NCBI RefSeq assembly: GCF_963422355.1
Contig: NC_085092.1
Span: 408,501 to 472,500 of the forward strand
DNA from: Corticium candelabrum
Lineage: Eukaryota; Porifera; Homoscleromorpha; Homosclerophorida; Plakinidae
DNA length: 64,000 nucleotides
Direction: 5' to 3'
Shown here in pieces: positions 1 to 13,605 of this stretch (position 1 is its first letter; every line of letters starts with the position of its first letter). The notes beneath the pieces are model-generated. The model had not been told where the DNA came from and did no database searches. It saw nothing but the letters and a program-made list of their open reading frames with translations. The position numbers were made by a program, and so were the translations under genes.

Positions 1-166
1 TGTCAACGCTTTCTATGGCTTCATCAGCTAGGAATCCATCAACAACCAGAGCAACTTCAGCTAACAGCACCTCTTGTTGACCTTGTGATGGACGCCAATC
101 TTCCTCAAACTGAGCAATGAAGCACATGAAACTGCCAGTATTGCTGTCTGCAAAGTAGTGCGTTAT
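1..166 (-). CDS. Internal coding exon of a minus-strand gene, possibly GREB1-like (partial)
   Basis: The minus strand is open across the window edge. A possible acceptor (pyrimidine-rich stretch ending AAAAG) lies just above position 166, and the exon then reads ITHYFADSNTGSFMCFIAQ followed by an acidic helical segment with LLAEVALVVDGFLADEA. Codon use looks coding and there is no stop. I do not recognise the sequence. Because it lies downstream of the GREB1-like exons on the same strand, with only an intron-like, repeat-bearing stretch between, it could be a later exon of that gene. It could equally belong to a separate gene running off the window. An alternative acceptor lies near 148. Confidence 0.45.
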   Translation of the reverse strand, partial: MTHYFADSNTGSFMCFIAQFEEDWRPSQGQQEVLLAEVALVVDGFLADEAIESVD

Positions 167-1225
167 CTTTTGCAGAAAAATAGGTGTGTCAGTTCCGTCA
201 GTTCTAGCAAATCCAGCTCCTTGGACAGAACTGTCGAATCAGTTTGAACAGTTTCAGAGCTAAATCAAACAAGTTCTAGCAGTTGTGGCAGTTCTAGAAC
301 TACCAGAACTGCAAATTGAACGCACCCTTATATGCACAGTTTCAGGTCATTTACTTCTGTTTGAACAAAACCAATTAGTAGTTCGAAAACCACTCCAGCA
401 TCATGCATTCTTGTCAAGTGTACAATTAACTATACTCTAGACCATTACAACACAAGCACAAACCCGTCTCTACTAGGAGCCAGGCCTGCTGGACTAATAA
501 AGAAGAACTGAAGTGCTATGGCCTTGGCTGCTAACTTAGGTTGCAAAGTGTTCATTCACCATGAATCTAATGAAAAAGCACCAAAGTGCTATTAAAACCC
601 CTGGCTGCTAACTTTTTAGGTTACAAAGGGTTCATCTACCTTCACGAATCTAATGAGTCAGAGCCAATGAAGAGCATGAGAATAGAACAGCCCTCTGAAG
701 CTGCACCAAAAAAGACCAATGGCTGATGTAAATGGTCTATCATGATACTCTGATTGCTGCTCTTGCAAGAGACTTTCTTATGGTAGGCGTGACATATTGC
801 TGTGTCAGCCGTTTGGGTTTGCTGTCTTCGTTGCTCTCCAACCTAAAGTAATGCCAGACTGGCGAGGTCACATTTGCTTTTGCAAAGAGATCTGAGGACA
901 TGACGCTGGTGTTGATTCAGGGTAGCCATCTAGTAAATGTACGGTGGACAGGACTGTTGCATCACGACGTTCACGTGTGAAACATGTGAGAGACCCTCAG
1001 ATGCTCGTACAAACTTGGTGCAATATATCGCGTTGCACTTGTGAAACCGACTGAGCCCTCAAAATATCCCAAAAGTGACATATCACTACATCGCCCAACA
1101 CTGAGCTCTGACATGAAAGATGACACATTATGTCTGCAGGAGATGGCATGACTGTGCAGGAGCAAAATTAAAAGTCATCTCACTTCTCACCAAAACGTTA
1201 CAAGTGGAACTGACCCCTGAGAACC

Positions 1226-1908
1226 TAGACTCGACCCAGTCTCTCTCTGCCCTCGTCATTCCCGGATTGTCAATCCTCCTCGGCACAGAGACTGGTTTCA
1301 GACCGCCCACTGACATCACTAAATGCACTAAGTGCTCGCCATTATTGCACCTCATTACCGATCTGTGTCAGACGCGTGAGTATATCAGACGATATTGTTC
1401 CAATAAACGACTCCCCGAAGACGATAATTTATGCAAGATGTAAACCAAGCAGCCAACGATCCCGTACATTGTCAAAGACAAGCATGTGCTACACTTCAAC
1501 ACATGAACTGCTTCTCAGCCATTTCTTGTATAGACCCATTTGCATCGGATTCGGAAGCTCTTGGAGCCAAACTCAGCGTAAACGACGCGGAAGACAGCCA
1601 GATCATCTGAAAACAGACAACACTCCCATTTAAAAGCCGTGCTAACTCATAGATCAATGCAAGACTAGGCGCATAAAGCAATAGGAACGCTCTCCTGGCG
1701 ATTTGTGAAGTGTTTGTGCACCACGCCTTTGCAACAACAGCAAGGGCAGTTACTAGGCATGTGGAAATGTGCCCAAGTCAGCTGGCACACAGTACGCACT
1801 AATGGCAGCAGTTAGTGATGTCAGTAGGCGGTCCGAAACCAGTCTCTCTGCACCGAGGGTTGACAATCCGGGGAATGACGAGGGCGGAGAGAGACTGGGT
1901 CAAGTCTA
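1226..1908. mobile_element. Foldback element with long inverted ends and 9-bp target duplication (Mutator-like)
   Basis: The two ends are inverted copies of about 130 bp that start TAGACT[C/T]GACCCAGTC and run through a CCTCGTCATTCC core. Both sides carry an exact 9-bp direct repeat CTGAGAACC (1217-1225 and 1909-1917), the target length typical of Mutator-like elements. The interior has no convincing transposase, so this is a non-autonomous copy. It lies downstream of the recognised GREB1-like exons, probably in an intron. A second copy is at 31617-32250 and a solo end is near 62885. Confidence 0.75.
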
Positions 1909-2240
1909 CTGAGAACCAGATCCACAATAACCCCAAACTAATCAATTCTTTCTCAATCAAAGTTCTATCATTCTGCCAAATTTCATCAAAATCCATCTAC
2001 ACATTTTGAGTTAAGCTAACTAACAAATAAACAAACTAACGTCGATGAAAACTTAACCTTCCATGTGAAAGGAAAATCAAGAATGAAAGCAGTTGCATAT
2101 GGAAAAGGGGTTCTCAATAATGATTCAAAGAGCTCTTCCAGTGTAAATGGGTACAATAGAACATGCCACCCCTCTTGAGACATAGCAAGATTTCACAGAT
2201 TAAATTTAGTACATTTAACAAGTCACAATACTGATAATAC

Positions 2241-3177
2241 CTCTCCACAGAATGGGCTCTCCTCGTGCAAGCACACCTGCAGGGCTACAGTTAATATAGA
2301 ATCGAATATGCTTTTGCTTCTTCGGTTGAGTTGCCAGCTTCATGTTGCAATGGTGGCAAAACTCGGTGAAATACCTGAATCCCTGTCGACCACATCCAAC
2401 ACAATTACCACTGAATCCCTGCAGTGAAAATCCAGTTTGATCATCTGGCAAGTATCTAGAAAACGTAACACTTTGTTATACCAAACTTGAATCCATCTTT
2501 GATGATTAGCTAACCATTTACCTTTTATCAACAACAGCTAGAACCATGAGACTGCCAAGCTGTGGTGACCGCATGCCTACTAAAGCAAATCCATCCGGAA
2601 TATCAACATGTTGACCTCGACTCTGTAGTCTACTCAGTCTCAGTTCACCTCCAGCCTGGCAATGACCTAGACATGCAGCACACAACAAAATTTCACTCCA
2701 AATAGAAATTTCCAGCAAGTTTGACAAAGACACGTCACATTCCTACCAGAGGTAGCACAGACAGATACGTTGGGCATGTCTTCACCCTCCGCCGTTCCAG
2801 TTCCACACACTCCAGGAGACGCAGCGCGTAAAATGCTTCTCGCCGTACTTCCGGTAGGCTCGCCTACAACACGTGCAAAGAACACTCGAGACGTCAGTCG
2901 TCTACTCTACTCTACATCTACAATAGATCATACCAAGCAAACCTTCACGGGCCGGTGAAGCGCGAGGGCTCACACTCCTCCCTGTCCCATCGCCCCAACT
3001 TGCAACTTTCAATGTTGACGACTCGCTCACTCTGGCTATTGTAACTACCGGATTAGGAGATAACTCTCGTATTGTCGGATGATTGCGAGGATTGAGTCTG
3101 TTGTCGGTGTGAAAATTGCTCGGAGGTGGTGACGAATGCCTCGACATTCGCTTTCCAACGTCTTGCGAGCCGTTCAT
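2241..3177 (-). CDS. GREB1L: GREB1/GREB1-like protein, N-terminal exons (partial)
   Basis: Four exons join in phase: 3177-2943, 2863-2747, 2666-2522 and 2455-2241, giving about 237 codons. The N-terminus is low-complexity and basic. From about residue 117 it reads a Cys-Gln-Ala-Gly segment, then DIPDGFALVGMRSPQ, VVDKRYLPDDQTG, and a zinc-finger-like block with NCVGCGRQGFRYFTEF and KLATQPKKQKH. This order and spacing are the signature of the N-terminal conserved region of vertebrate GREB1 and GREB1L. GREB1 is an oestrogen-receptor cofactor; the role in a non-bilaterian is unknown. Exon 4 ends at a GTATTA donor and the rest of the gene lies downstream (lower coordinates). Start: first ATG of an open exon, at 3177. 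GREB1 and GREB1L cannot be told apart from this fragment, so the symbol stands for the family. Confidence 0.78.
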
Positions 3178-4322
3178 GCTGTGGAAGCGAAGCGAGGAAA
3201 AGATGGACGAGATAAGATCTCCAACTCGACTTGATTACTTACCTCGCCTATCGTGTCTTACCACTCCAGCACAATACGGCAAGTTGTGTACGACGACTCT
3301 CGATAACTTCCTACCAAACAAATTTTTAGTGTGAAAAGAAACAACAAAGAAGGTAGCGATGCGAACTAGAGATCCTAGCCACTAGACTGCATTTGAAATC
3401 GACACTCTCACGGAAGGTGAAAAATTAGTTTAGAACAAGCGTGATCGGACAAACGAATATCGACAACAAACCGAAACGAACCTGCCGACGACCTCGTAGG
3501 GGAGCCCTAGACGTCCGCAAGTACTAGGCGAAACGTCGGACGGCTATTGGTCGCCTACCAGACGACTGACGTCAATGATAACCTAATTAGCACAGGTGCT
3601 GAGCTTATCATTCCAGCATCAAGCTCACGCGATCACGCATTACGGAAGCTCCGCATAGGAACCGACCGGATCATAATTTTCCATATGTATAATTGAGCAG
3701 TTTGGAGTCCAAATCGCTTGTAAAATCTGTCAATTGCGTAAAAAAATATCTAATTCTTAGGGAACCAGACGATACAACGTACTGAGAAATACAAGTACAA
3801 ATGCTGACTTTGCTGTGTCTATCGTCCGTATTCAGCGACCTTACCAGACTCTCGCAGTCGCGTTGCAGTTCTATACATACGGGAGCTAAGGACGACTAGC
3901 GCGCGAGGAGTCTGGTGCAGTACGTGTACACTGTACACGTGTACGTACTCTGCAGCTTTGAAGGAGAAGGCGCGCAGTACGTACAGACATAGTCCTGTCT
4001 GCTTTTCAGACCTGTTTAATTTATTTACCTTTAGATAACATTTACTCTGTTTACTTTCGCATCAAAACCGGCACGAATCTGCTAACTGGGATTAGACCAG
4101 ACCTCTTTCAAACAGCTACACCGTATCAAAATTTGCACGTGTTTTAATTTGTTAATTGCGTTAATATAATTAATTTTTCTTAAATTACGAAGTGCGCTAA
4201 TTTGAGGTGGGGACCTCAAGGACATTGTCACATCAGATCCCGGATAATCTTATCCCGGATAATCTGTTTCAACTCTAGCGATAGCGTGTAGAGACGCACT
4301 GAACGTCAATCCTCTATCTGCT
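3178..4322. promoter_or_regulatory. Divergent promoter region between GREB1-like and MAPK15
   Basis: This gene-free stretch separates two genes transcribed outward. It contains a perfect palindrome at 3922-3940 (ACGTGTAC-ACT-GTACACGT, with an overlapping CACGTG-type E-box beside it) and a tandem 14-bp duplication around 4240-4268 (unit ATCCCGGATAATCT). A TATA box cannot be assigned with confidence for either gene. Small open frames here overlap each other and look spurious. Confidence 0.45.
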
Positions 4323-5142
4323 ATGACTTCAAACGTCGACTGTTACGTTAATTCTCGTTATCGTGTGAAGGAAAGACTTGGCAAAGGGGTCAATCACGTT
4401 TTCTATTGTTTACAAGCTAATCGTAATATCGAATTGCTGTTCTAGGCGTATGGAATTGTTTGGAAAGCTGTCGATAGACAGACAGGAGAGATAGTTGCTC
4501 TCAAGAAGATATTTGATGCTTTTCAAAACGAAACGGACGCACAACGGACTTACAGAGAAGTGATGTTCTTGCAGGTTACTTCATTAGAGTCTAGAGATGT
4601 TGATAATTACAATTGGAATCGCAACGAGCATGAATAAATGTACAATGAATCAGTTGTTGGTTTCAAATTTAGCGCACGCTAGGCAGGTAAACTTATATGC
4701 TATAAGTATCTTTATATAAATTACAATATGTTCACTGTTTCTACTAGTAAGCTCTTGATAACAAATTTAGTATGTATGCAGTGTTTGCGCTGAAAAGTTT
4801 TGATTAGTAGCTTCTTGGCTAAAGGAGTTTGTTTGTTTGTAGCCAACCACTTTATTTCAGAGCCAAGAAAAGATCGTGCAAACATCAAACTGCTAACAAT
4901 TAATCTAAAAGACAACAGTGACGTTACTATTGATTCAAGTTTAATCTGGTCTAACAGACAGGCAGTATTCATCAATTGTCATAACAAATGTAGTAAATCT
5001 GACACAAAGTTGTGCTCAAAGAAATGTGACTTTGGTAAGACTGAATCCACAAGCCACACTTCAAGCTTTCAGTGCCATCCTTCTTGGCTAGTGACACCAA
5101 AATTTAAAACCTCTCAAAATCAAAGTCTTGAAGTTTCAGCAC

Positions 5143-5194
<52 letters not shown>

Positions 5195-8100
5195 CTGTCA
5201 GGATCATTGAGGTCATCATTGTCGTCCTCTTTCTCATGGTTTGTACCATTGGTCTGCTTCTGCTTTACTTAACGGTGGCGTCTTCAGAACCTCATTTCTA
5301 TAGTTCAATGCTGATTGCAGAAGCCATACTGTACGCAAAGAGAGTACACCCGCCGTGTGCATAACATAGATAGAGCATGCGCAATAGATAGTCCCTTAAT
5401 GGAGCTCCAATGTGTTGCGCTAATTGCCATTCCTAGTGCTCTGTAACGACTGTGCTTTCAAGATCTGATCCAGAGAAAGGCGTAACACGGTACACTGTAA
5501 CAGCTAGCCAAATTAGCAAGGAGGCATAACCATTTTATGGCCAGCGACATTTGTTTGTAGCATTTGGCTATTTGGCGCTCGGCTAGCGGAAATACTGAAT
5601 GTATGTCTGTACAGTATATACATGTATTATATGTACTTAAATCAAAGCTGTCCAATTCGTCTATACCCCAAATCACTGCAGCACATTTTCTCTGTACTGA
5701 CTTGAATTTGCCTGTGAATGTAAAGAAGGGCCAACCCATTAATGATTTAGTCCATTTTCAGTCACGATTGATCATACCCAATGATAATCCTTAAGCCCTT
5801 ATTTGTTGCATGTCTGTTTCTCATCACCTGCCCACATCAGAATGACAGGCCACACTGATTTCACCATTACGCCATTATTCATGTAATACGCCATTATTCA
5901 TGTAATACACATGTGCAATACAACCAGAGCATGTGGATCATACATGTCGACTTCTTCCCTGTCTGATATATTTACAGGATGCTCAACTACATGGTATATT
6001 GGTGTGGATCCTCCAAATCAGACCTTTAGTTTGGTACACGGTGTACCGCTAATACAGGGGTGTCTCCAAGATTTTTGTAAGGCGTGTGGAAAATTGGTAT
6101 AACCACACCCACCCTACATTTTTGGACCACGTACATTCCAATTTTTATGGTGACACTCCCACAAAAGCATTGATGCAGGTTTGCTTACACTGAGATGCCA
6201 CAAACTGTTGTCATGGAATGCTCAGGCACAAAAGGAACAATGTGGTTAATAGCCTTAGTTCACTTTACTTGACCACATGATAGCTATATTAAGCCTTTAG
6301 CCCTTGGAAAATTTCCAGACCTCAAGAAGCTGAGAACCTGATACACATAGGATAGGAAGGGCCGGATATCTACAGAACTCAGTTTGTTACCAACAGATAC
6401 TGACCTAATAGTGGACAGGTGCTGACAACCACTGTTTATCTTTGAGTAATTATATTACAATTAAGTTCATAACATATGGCAGTCTTTGTCCTACTTGGTC
6501 TTATCTTCAAACCAAGCATCCCAAGAACTACTTGTTAGCCTCAAACAACTTCCCACTTTTCAAAATACAAATACAAGTCCATTGTCTTCATGGCTAATCA
6601 GTGCCTATTCATGCCACAAAGCATGGCGGGGCTGTACCAAGTGGAAGCCGTGGCATGGCGGAGCGCTGTGCTTTTTGTATGCTGGAGACAACCCTACACT
6701 ATAGACTACTGCTGATTTGTTGTGTTTCTTGAATAACTGTCCCTGCTGACTTGCAGTGTCACATGTACAGTAATAATGGATAATGGCCTGCCTGCCAATG
6801 TCAGTTTAAGAGAGCCTGGGTGATGAGAAACAGACATACAACAAATAGGGGCTTTAATTAAGTTAAGCACATTTTTGAAAAGAGTGTTCACAGGATATCG
6901 AACCAACTGGCAGAGTCATCAGTAGTTTTAAAATCTCATGGGCATTTGGATAAATAAAGGTTTTTGTCCATTGTCTTCAATGTGTCCAGTATTGTTGCTG
7001 TTCCTGCTTTGCTTAGAGACCGCTGGACCGTGCCCAATTTTTCTACCGAAGCCACACTGTCTCATATCTAGTTATGCCTCTGTATATGTAGCTTTGAAGT
7101 ATCAATGTGGTTTGCTATGTTGCTGCTACATTGCATAACTTTACATTTAAGATAATTTGATAGCAACTTGCAATCGTAAGTGCAAATTTTTTAGTTTGTT
7201 CTAGTTTATTAGGGGTGTCTGCAATATCAGTTGATATCGTCGACAAAATTAGTCGAACTCTATGTTGCCTTGTTGATCGTTTGACACATGCCAGTGTTGT
7301 GCTATAAAAGGGCAGTTTGGATGTTTCTGTGCGTTTGTAAGATTCTCGTCTCTATTTGTAGAAATTTAGTGGTCACGATAATGTCATCAAGTTATTGAAC
7401 GTAGTTCAAGCTGACCATGATCAAGACTTGTATTTGGTATTTGAATACATGGGTGAGTTTGTCATGAGCAATTATGTTTTGTGTTGAACTGTCATCATGT
7501 GGATGTTGTTCACAGACACTGATCTTCATGCAGCTATTAAGTCTAAAATACTGCAGGATGTTCACAAGCAATATATTATGTATCAGGTTTGGCACATGCA
7601 GAGATCAGCTTGTTGTTAGATGTTAGTAGATATGTTGTACGTTGTAGTTATTGAAAGCTATGAAATTCATTCACTCTGGCAATGTGGTTCATCGTGATAT
7701 GAAACCAAGTAACGTCTTGCTGAATTCCGACTGTTTGGTGAAGGTCAGTATTTAAGAAAATGAAGAATAGCCGCTCATGAATAGCCGCTTACCTTAGTCG
7801 GTACAAAGCTGTATAACCACTTTATGCCTACACACCACATTTTATCTTGCTTTGTGCACTTTCATAAGCACCATATTGCAGTCATATTCGACATGAATAA
7901 GTGTCATACTCTTTTTTATTGTGCTAGTCGGCAATCGCACAATTGATTGCCGAGGCATACACCAAGACATGCTCAGGCAGTGGAGTCATGTGGCCAACTG
8001 TTTCAAGTATGTTCAAACTCTTGGATCTTCATTTGGTAGATTTGTCCTTTATGGTCCTTTCCTTACATATTTGTTAAGCTTATTGGTATTATCATGTGCT

Positions 8101-11100
8101 ACCAATCTGAGCTGTTGGGTGCATGTTTTTATGTGAGACTATTAAGCGCTTGCCTCAGATTAGCGCATCACTCAGTAAGGGCTTTCTAAGTCTGCAGAAG
8201 AGTAAGCGTCATGGCTGTAAAAAGTGGTTATATAGTAGATCTGTACATTTATTTTTATCTTAGCTTAAAATTGCATCTTTACAGGGTGATGAGTATTTTG
8301 AACTTGCTGATCCCATGCAATAGCAGTATCGTTTACATTATTACCCTAATATATTGATATTGTGGAGTGGATGTGCTCAGTAAATGTTATTGTGTTGTTT
8401 GTTTGAGGATGGTTTTTATAGAATATGTTCTAATTGTTTCAGTGGGCCAAACTCTGTGGATGTTGTTTGTTTGTTTAGGTAGTATGCTATTAACTGTTGT
8501 GCTTGTGCTTGTTGTAGCTGTGTGATTTTGGTTTGGCTCGTTCTGTATCTCATCCTACATCAAGAAAAGAGACAAGTACAGACCTTCTTGATGGTGATCC
8601 AACCTTGACTGATTATGTGGCTACACGATGGTATAGAGCACCTGAAATACTGTTGGGCTCTCACAAGTGAGTTGCCACAGTTGGAAATTGAGGAGATATA
8701 TTTGCACTGATGATATAAATTGTAAGTCTTCTCTTGTGTGTGCATTAGGTACACAACAGGTGTTGACATGTGGTCATTGGGATGCATTTTAGGAGAAGTA
8801 CTATTGGGTTTGTTTGTGTTGAATGTCTGTTTTCAAGCAATACTGACATTGTTTATAACACTTTTTTCTTTGCTAGGGAAACCGCTGTTTCCTGGGACAT
8901 CTACACTTTCCCAAGTTAGTTTGATTTCAGTAGAGCTACCCGTTCCTACAAGAGAAGGTATGATCTTAATGAATACACTTCTTGTGTTGTGGAGTGTTCA
9001 ATGTGATATTTTTGTTAGATGTGGACAGCTTAAATGCCACGTTTGCACAGCAAGCGTTACAGCAAAAACGAAGGTCAGATATGAACAATGGTACCATCAC
9101 CTGTAGTTACTGTGTGGTAACGTGTAGCTGTTCAGGACGTTGCTTTTAATTCAGCAGATAAATTTTGCTTTAATTAATAATGTAATTTGTTTAACTGCAG
9201 ACGAAGTTACTGTGTTTGATGACAAAATGCTATTGTCATAATTATGAAAGCATGATTTCTCTGTATAGTCAAAGGAAAAGCTCTTTAAACGAAAGATTGC
9301 ATTTTGTGCCACCTGAGGCTTTGCATCTCTTGGAGCAGTTGCTGGTATGGAATCCTAAGAAACGGTTGACTGCTGATCAAGCCATTGCACATCCTTATGT
9401 AAAGAGGTAAGTTGGGTTGAGTTTGTTCATTTTTGATAGTTGGTTTTGAGAAATGTGATTTGTAGTTAATTAATACAAATGGTTGACATTTTGGTTGTGC
9501 ACCTTATATATCAAGTTTGGTGTTTGAGTTGGTATATCGTGCCCATTAATAGTTTGAGATATAATGGGGTCTTGTCAATAGCACTTCTTTGTGATTTTGT
9601 TGATATTATTTATTAGCTTTATATGTTTGATAGGTTTTGACCTTATCAATACTGATAATTTGAATGACAACACACAAACTGGTTTATTTTAATTAATATC
9701 CACAGTTTATTGAATTCACGATTTTACTTCATTAATGATTTCACTTTGTTTCAGAGGTTGTGCATGTTGATACGTACTTTTATATCCATAGCTGCACTGA
9801 AGAGTCTCTGAAGCAATAATTAGGAGCACAGAGGTAGCTCACAGTGAAAATCTTAGATGGCAGTTTAGACCACTTGTAAGAAGCCAATGTAGTTAGGCAC
9901 TTTGAGGTTGTTTCCAATTCTGACCCAATAACTTTTACATGCTACCAATTATTGTGACAGAATTTGTGAGTATTTGTGAAGCCTTAATATGAGGTTTTCT
10001 CTTTTGTTTAAAGTTTGAATTTGTTTCATTAAGTTGTTTCAATTAAGTTAAATTTCAAGATTTGTGTTATATTGTGTGTGTGTGTTCTTTAGATTTCGAA
10101 ATGAGGAAGAGCCAGTTCTTGCTCATGATGTAGTTTTACCAGTGGATGATAATTGCCAGCTGTCTGTTGATCAATACAGACAAATCTTGTATAAGGTAAA
10201 GCAAACGGACAATTTTGACATGATTTGTTTACTGTCAACATTATCTGCTTTCTGTAAGTGACAGTGTAGTTGACAGCTAGGTATAGAGTTTGCTTTCTTA
10301 GTTGTGACAGGGAACTAGCTTGTTTGTTGAAAGATTAAGCTGTTGAACTAACTCTAAATGGTAACTGTAGTACTTTGAACAATAGTATTTGAAAAGTAGT
10401 ACAGTATGAGATTTATTACCGAAGTTTTGTCTTTTGTATTGTGTTATGCACTCTACGATTTGACAGTTTTATGGTCTTCTTGGAAGAGGCTAGAAGAGTC
10501 ACTCGACCTTATTGTTGTCTTGTTTGCTCTACCTCCTTTTTTGAAAGTGTTACAAGAGTCACGAGATCTCTTCTAGCTCTTCTACCATTCTTTGACGTCT
10601 GAATTCTATAGAGTACTAGAAGGGGTAACGAAATGCACCTCAGATCTTCAAGTTTAGTGGTTAATTAGATTAGAGAAGTAATTAATGAGCAATAAGTTTA
10701 TATCATAATGAGTGTAGTGTCTTCTTTTGGTAATGTTAGGGCATTTCTGAAATGAGAAAAGAGTTGAAAAGCTGTAAAAAACCACTCTGTGTGGACGCAG
10801 AGAGCAGTGAGTGTGTTACTGCTGATCAGACTACGGAGAGTAAGGACGCTCGTGGCACTGCAGCCTACTCATTGTCATCTACAAGAAAACGAGAAGTAAA
10901 TCAAGTAAATCCTGCTGGTATTGTAGTCGATACAACAAGCAGAGACAACTCTTTGGCTGCGAAAAGTATCGACGCACTTGGAAAGAAGAGCGTGATAGCA
11001 ACTTCTTCTAACAAAGGAAGTTTTATGGTATACATGTCTACACTATAGTGTTATGTAACTGTGTTCGTTTCTCAGTTTTGTACTTTCGGGTTTTGCACAC

Positions 11101-11586
11101 TTATAGGTTGAACATGGCAGACACCAGGATGATCAAACGTCCATATCTTTTCCGTCACATTCTACCACATCGTCTATGAAGCCTTCGATCTCTGCAGTAA
11201 CCGGCCTCCCGTTTGGACGCGACAGAAAAACAGTCGAGCCTTCTGTCGGAAATGCAAGGAAGGTAATGTTTGTCTGTTTATATCCAATCATGACTGCACA
11301 TTCGTAACTCTCTCTCTTTTTCTCTCGATCTCTCTCTGCTGTTGTCATTTAGGTATCTCAACATCGTCCCTTGCCTGAACTAAAGGCTGCTTCAAAGACG
11401 CAAGAGCAACCTGAAGTGCAAAGGCGGACTGGTTTATTGAATGACGTGAGTCCCAACAGACGTCCGTATGGCAGTGGAGGGGCCAATGCGGGTGGTCCGT
11501 CGCGAGTTTCGTATGGGCATTCTACACATACGTATGGAATTGTGTCGAAATCTAGTTTCGCTTCTTTGCAACAGCGTCAATGGTAG
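4323..11586 (+). CDS. MAPK15: Mitogen-activated protein kinase 15 (ERK7/ERK8)
   Basis: Fourteen exons join in phase to 571 codons: 4323-4388, 4446-4574, 7362-7452, 7516-7586, 7648-7743, 8518-8666, 8749-8807, 8877-8957, 9019-9073, 9269-9406, 10093-10195, 10740-11027, 11107-11262, 11353-11586. The kinase core is complete: Gly-rich loop [12 protein letters not shown], catalytic Lys in [17 protein letters not shown], catalytic loop [19 protein letters not shown], activation lip [13 protein letters not shown], and [12 protein letters not shown]. The FQNxTDAQRT segment and the long tail (about 230 residues, ending in an [13 protein letters not shown] region) mark the ERK7 class, an atypical MAPK linked to ciliogenesis and autophagy that activates itself. 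The dual-phosphorylation motif reads T-D-Y rather than the usual T-E-Y. Human MAPK15 has 544 residues. The ATG at 4323 opens just before the Gly loop, as in the family. Confidence 0.93.
5147..5191. repeat. (TA)n microsatellite in MAPK15 intron 2
   Basis: A pure TA tract of about 45 bp. Intron 2 (4575-7361) is otherwise AT-rich unique sequence without a recognisable gene; open frames across the tract are microsatellite artefacts. Confidence 0.9.
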
Positions 11587-12882
11587 AATAGGGAGTAGAG
11601 AGCTGTACTAGTATTACTATAGATCTATTGATATCTTTACAGGATAGGGAGTACGTGGAAAGACATGTTCATAGTAGGGATGCATGCAAACTTTTAAATT
11701 TGCATAGCTAACAGCGACAGACATTGAGAGGTGTTCAACAACCTTTCTAGCTAATTTGTATTGTTATTTACACTGTTTCAAACTAGTTCTCACTGTGAGA
11801 AAAAGTAGACTCATCGTTAGATCAACGTTATGATGACGACGTACTGTTACCTGTAGAGGTTGGCATGTAGAGTGTAGTAGTAAGGCCGGATCGCATACAT
11901 GTACCCTACGGTGGACCAACGTACGTAACCTGTATAACGTTGCGAGTGTCATCTGTAACCGGGTGACGTTACGTTAGGATGTATAGAGGCTACGTTGGAA
12001 TAGGATGGTGTACATGTTCTATTTCTACGTAACGGAGCGGAACGTTTGGCCAATAGGGTTTGAGCAATTCAGTGCGTGATTTCTTCCAATCGTACATTCC
12101 TGAAAATGGAAGAAAGCTACTAGACAGTATCCTTGCTTGTGGCAATTTTTGAAGTCAAGGCGAGAGACGTAATCGCTAAGGAAAATGATTGGAATGGTGT
12201 CTGCGGTTGCGGGAGAGTCACGCAAATGGCAGAAAAATTCGTTCGTGAATTTAGAAGGTCCAGAGTTACGCGACCAAAGGTCGGTGCGCATAGCGACGTT
12301 GAATGTGAATACTATCTACTATATACGTTAGTACGGTTACGCTGGCTAGCGTACATTACGTTTGGTCAATGACATCTGTGAACCGTCATACGTATTGTAC
12401 GTCTCTTTGTGTGCTCACTGTTGAAGCTATTTTCATTTTCACTGTTCAAACTTTGCTTTCAGTTAGTTTTTACAGCTAGAATGACTTTGACTATAGTTCT
12501 CGTAATCACAACAACAACAACAGAAAATAGCTACACGTATACGCTGTGGCGCATCTAAAGGAGTTGCCGCACGGAATTATGATTTGCTGCAGTTCCATGG
12601 GCATTTGGTCTTGAACATGAGCTAGCATAGTAGATTGCAACATGTAGATTGCAATATGTAGATTGCAACATGTAGAAAGATGATAGTTGGGAAGCCTTTG
12701 GAAAAACCATGTGACTGCCAAGAGGTGACATCATATTGAGGTGTCGCGGCATGACAGGAAACACTGACGCAGAAATGAAGTTGTCTTGCGCTGCAGTATA
12801 AAATTGCACGCCATACAAAGACAATTCATACGTACAGCCTTATCTTTTGAGCTGTCGTCTTGGCATCTTATTCTTCAGCGAT
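11587..12882. other. Intergenic: MAPK15 3' flank to TNF-like promoter
   Basis: No gene found. Several ACGTTACG-like words recur in both orientations between about 11890 and 12400, hinting at an old inverted-repeat element, but the ends are too diverged to call. A short tandem run of the 14-bp unit TGTAGATTGCAA(C/T)A occurs near 12630-12675. Confidence 0.4.
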
Positions 12883-13541
12883 ATGAGCGCAGTTGCACGA
12901 TATGGATGGCTCTCTTACATGTCTTTGTGTTTGTATGCTTGCTTCCTAGTCACATCTGCTAATAAGACGCAAGAAGAAAACGACAGTTGGACGCTCAGAG
13001 AGCAGGTAACTTCGCAGAAAGTAATAGTCTCTGTATTGTCATGTTGCACTTTGAAATTGTTACTTCAAGTGTTATTTCTAGGATAGTACAGTGATGCACG
13101 TGTATGATGACTTGTACTCTCTGCTCATACACGTCTAGATAACGAGAACTGTTGACTAGTACTGTTGTATGTCTAGGTTGTTGAGTTGCGAAAAATTGTC
13201 AAACAGCTGTCTAGCACTGTAAACACACACTGTACTATCAAGGTATTTTATCTACAATATAATGTGTAGATACTACTAGGTACTTCTATAGCTATTATCG
13301 CAAAAATTTTTCCTTAGCAAAGTTAGTAATTGTTTGTCTCTATATCTACCGATATTTGGCTCTAGATCTGTGTTACTACTGTTACTGAGTTTGTCAGTTT
13401 TTCTGTTTGTTTAGTTAGATCGCAAGTCCAGCATCTGCTGCATTAATTAATATTGCAATGATTGCTGTCATGTATAGTATGTGTATGACTGTCTGCACAT
13501 GAATGTCTATTCTTAATTAATTGCTATGTTTGCACACTTTG

Positions 13542-13605
<64 letters not shown>

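Noticed and set aside
2902-2955. Minus-strand frame extending past the GREB1-like exon 1 (LLGMIYCRCRVE)
   Set aside because: A GTTTGC donor at 2942 and an acceptor at 2864 give an in-phase join; the extension reads intron sequence.
8915-8928. A 14-bp intron after the GTSTLSQ segment of MAPK15
   Set aside because: GT..AG is present but it is far too short to splice, and reading through keeps the frame.
11780-12400. MITE suggested by scattered ACGTTACG words in both orientations
   Set aside because: No ends of matching length or target duplication could be found.
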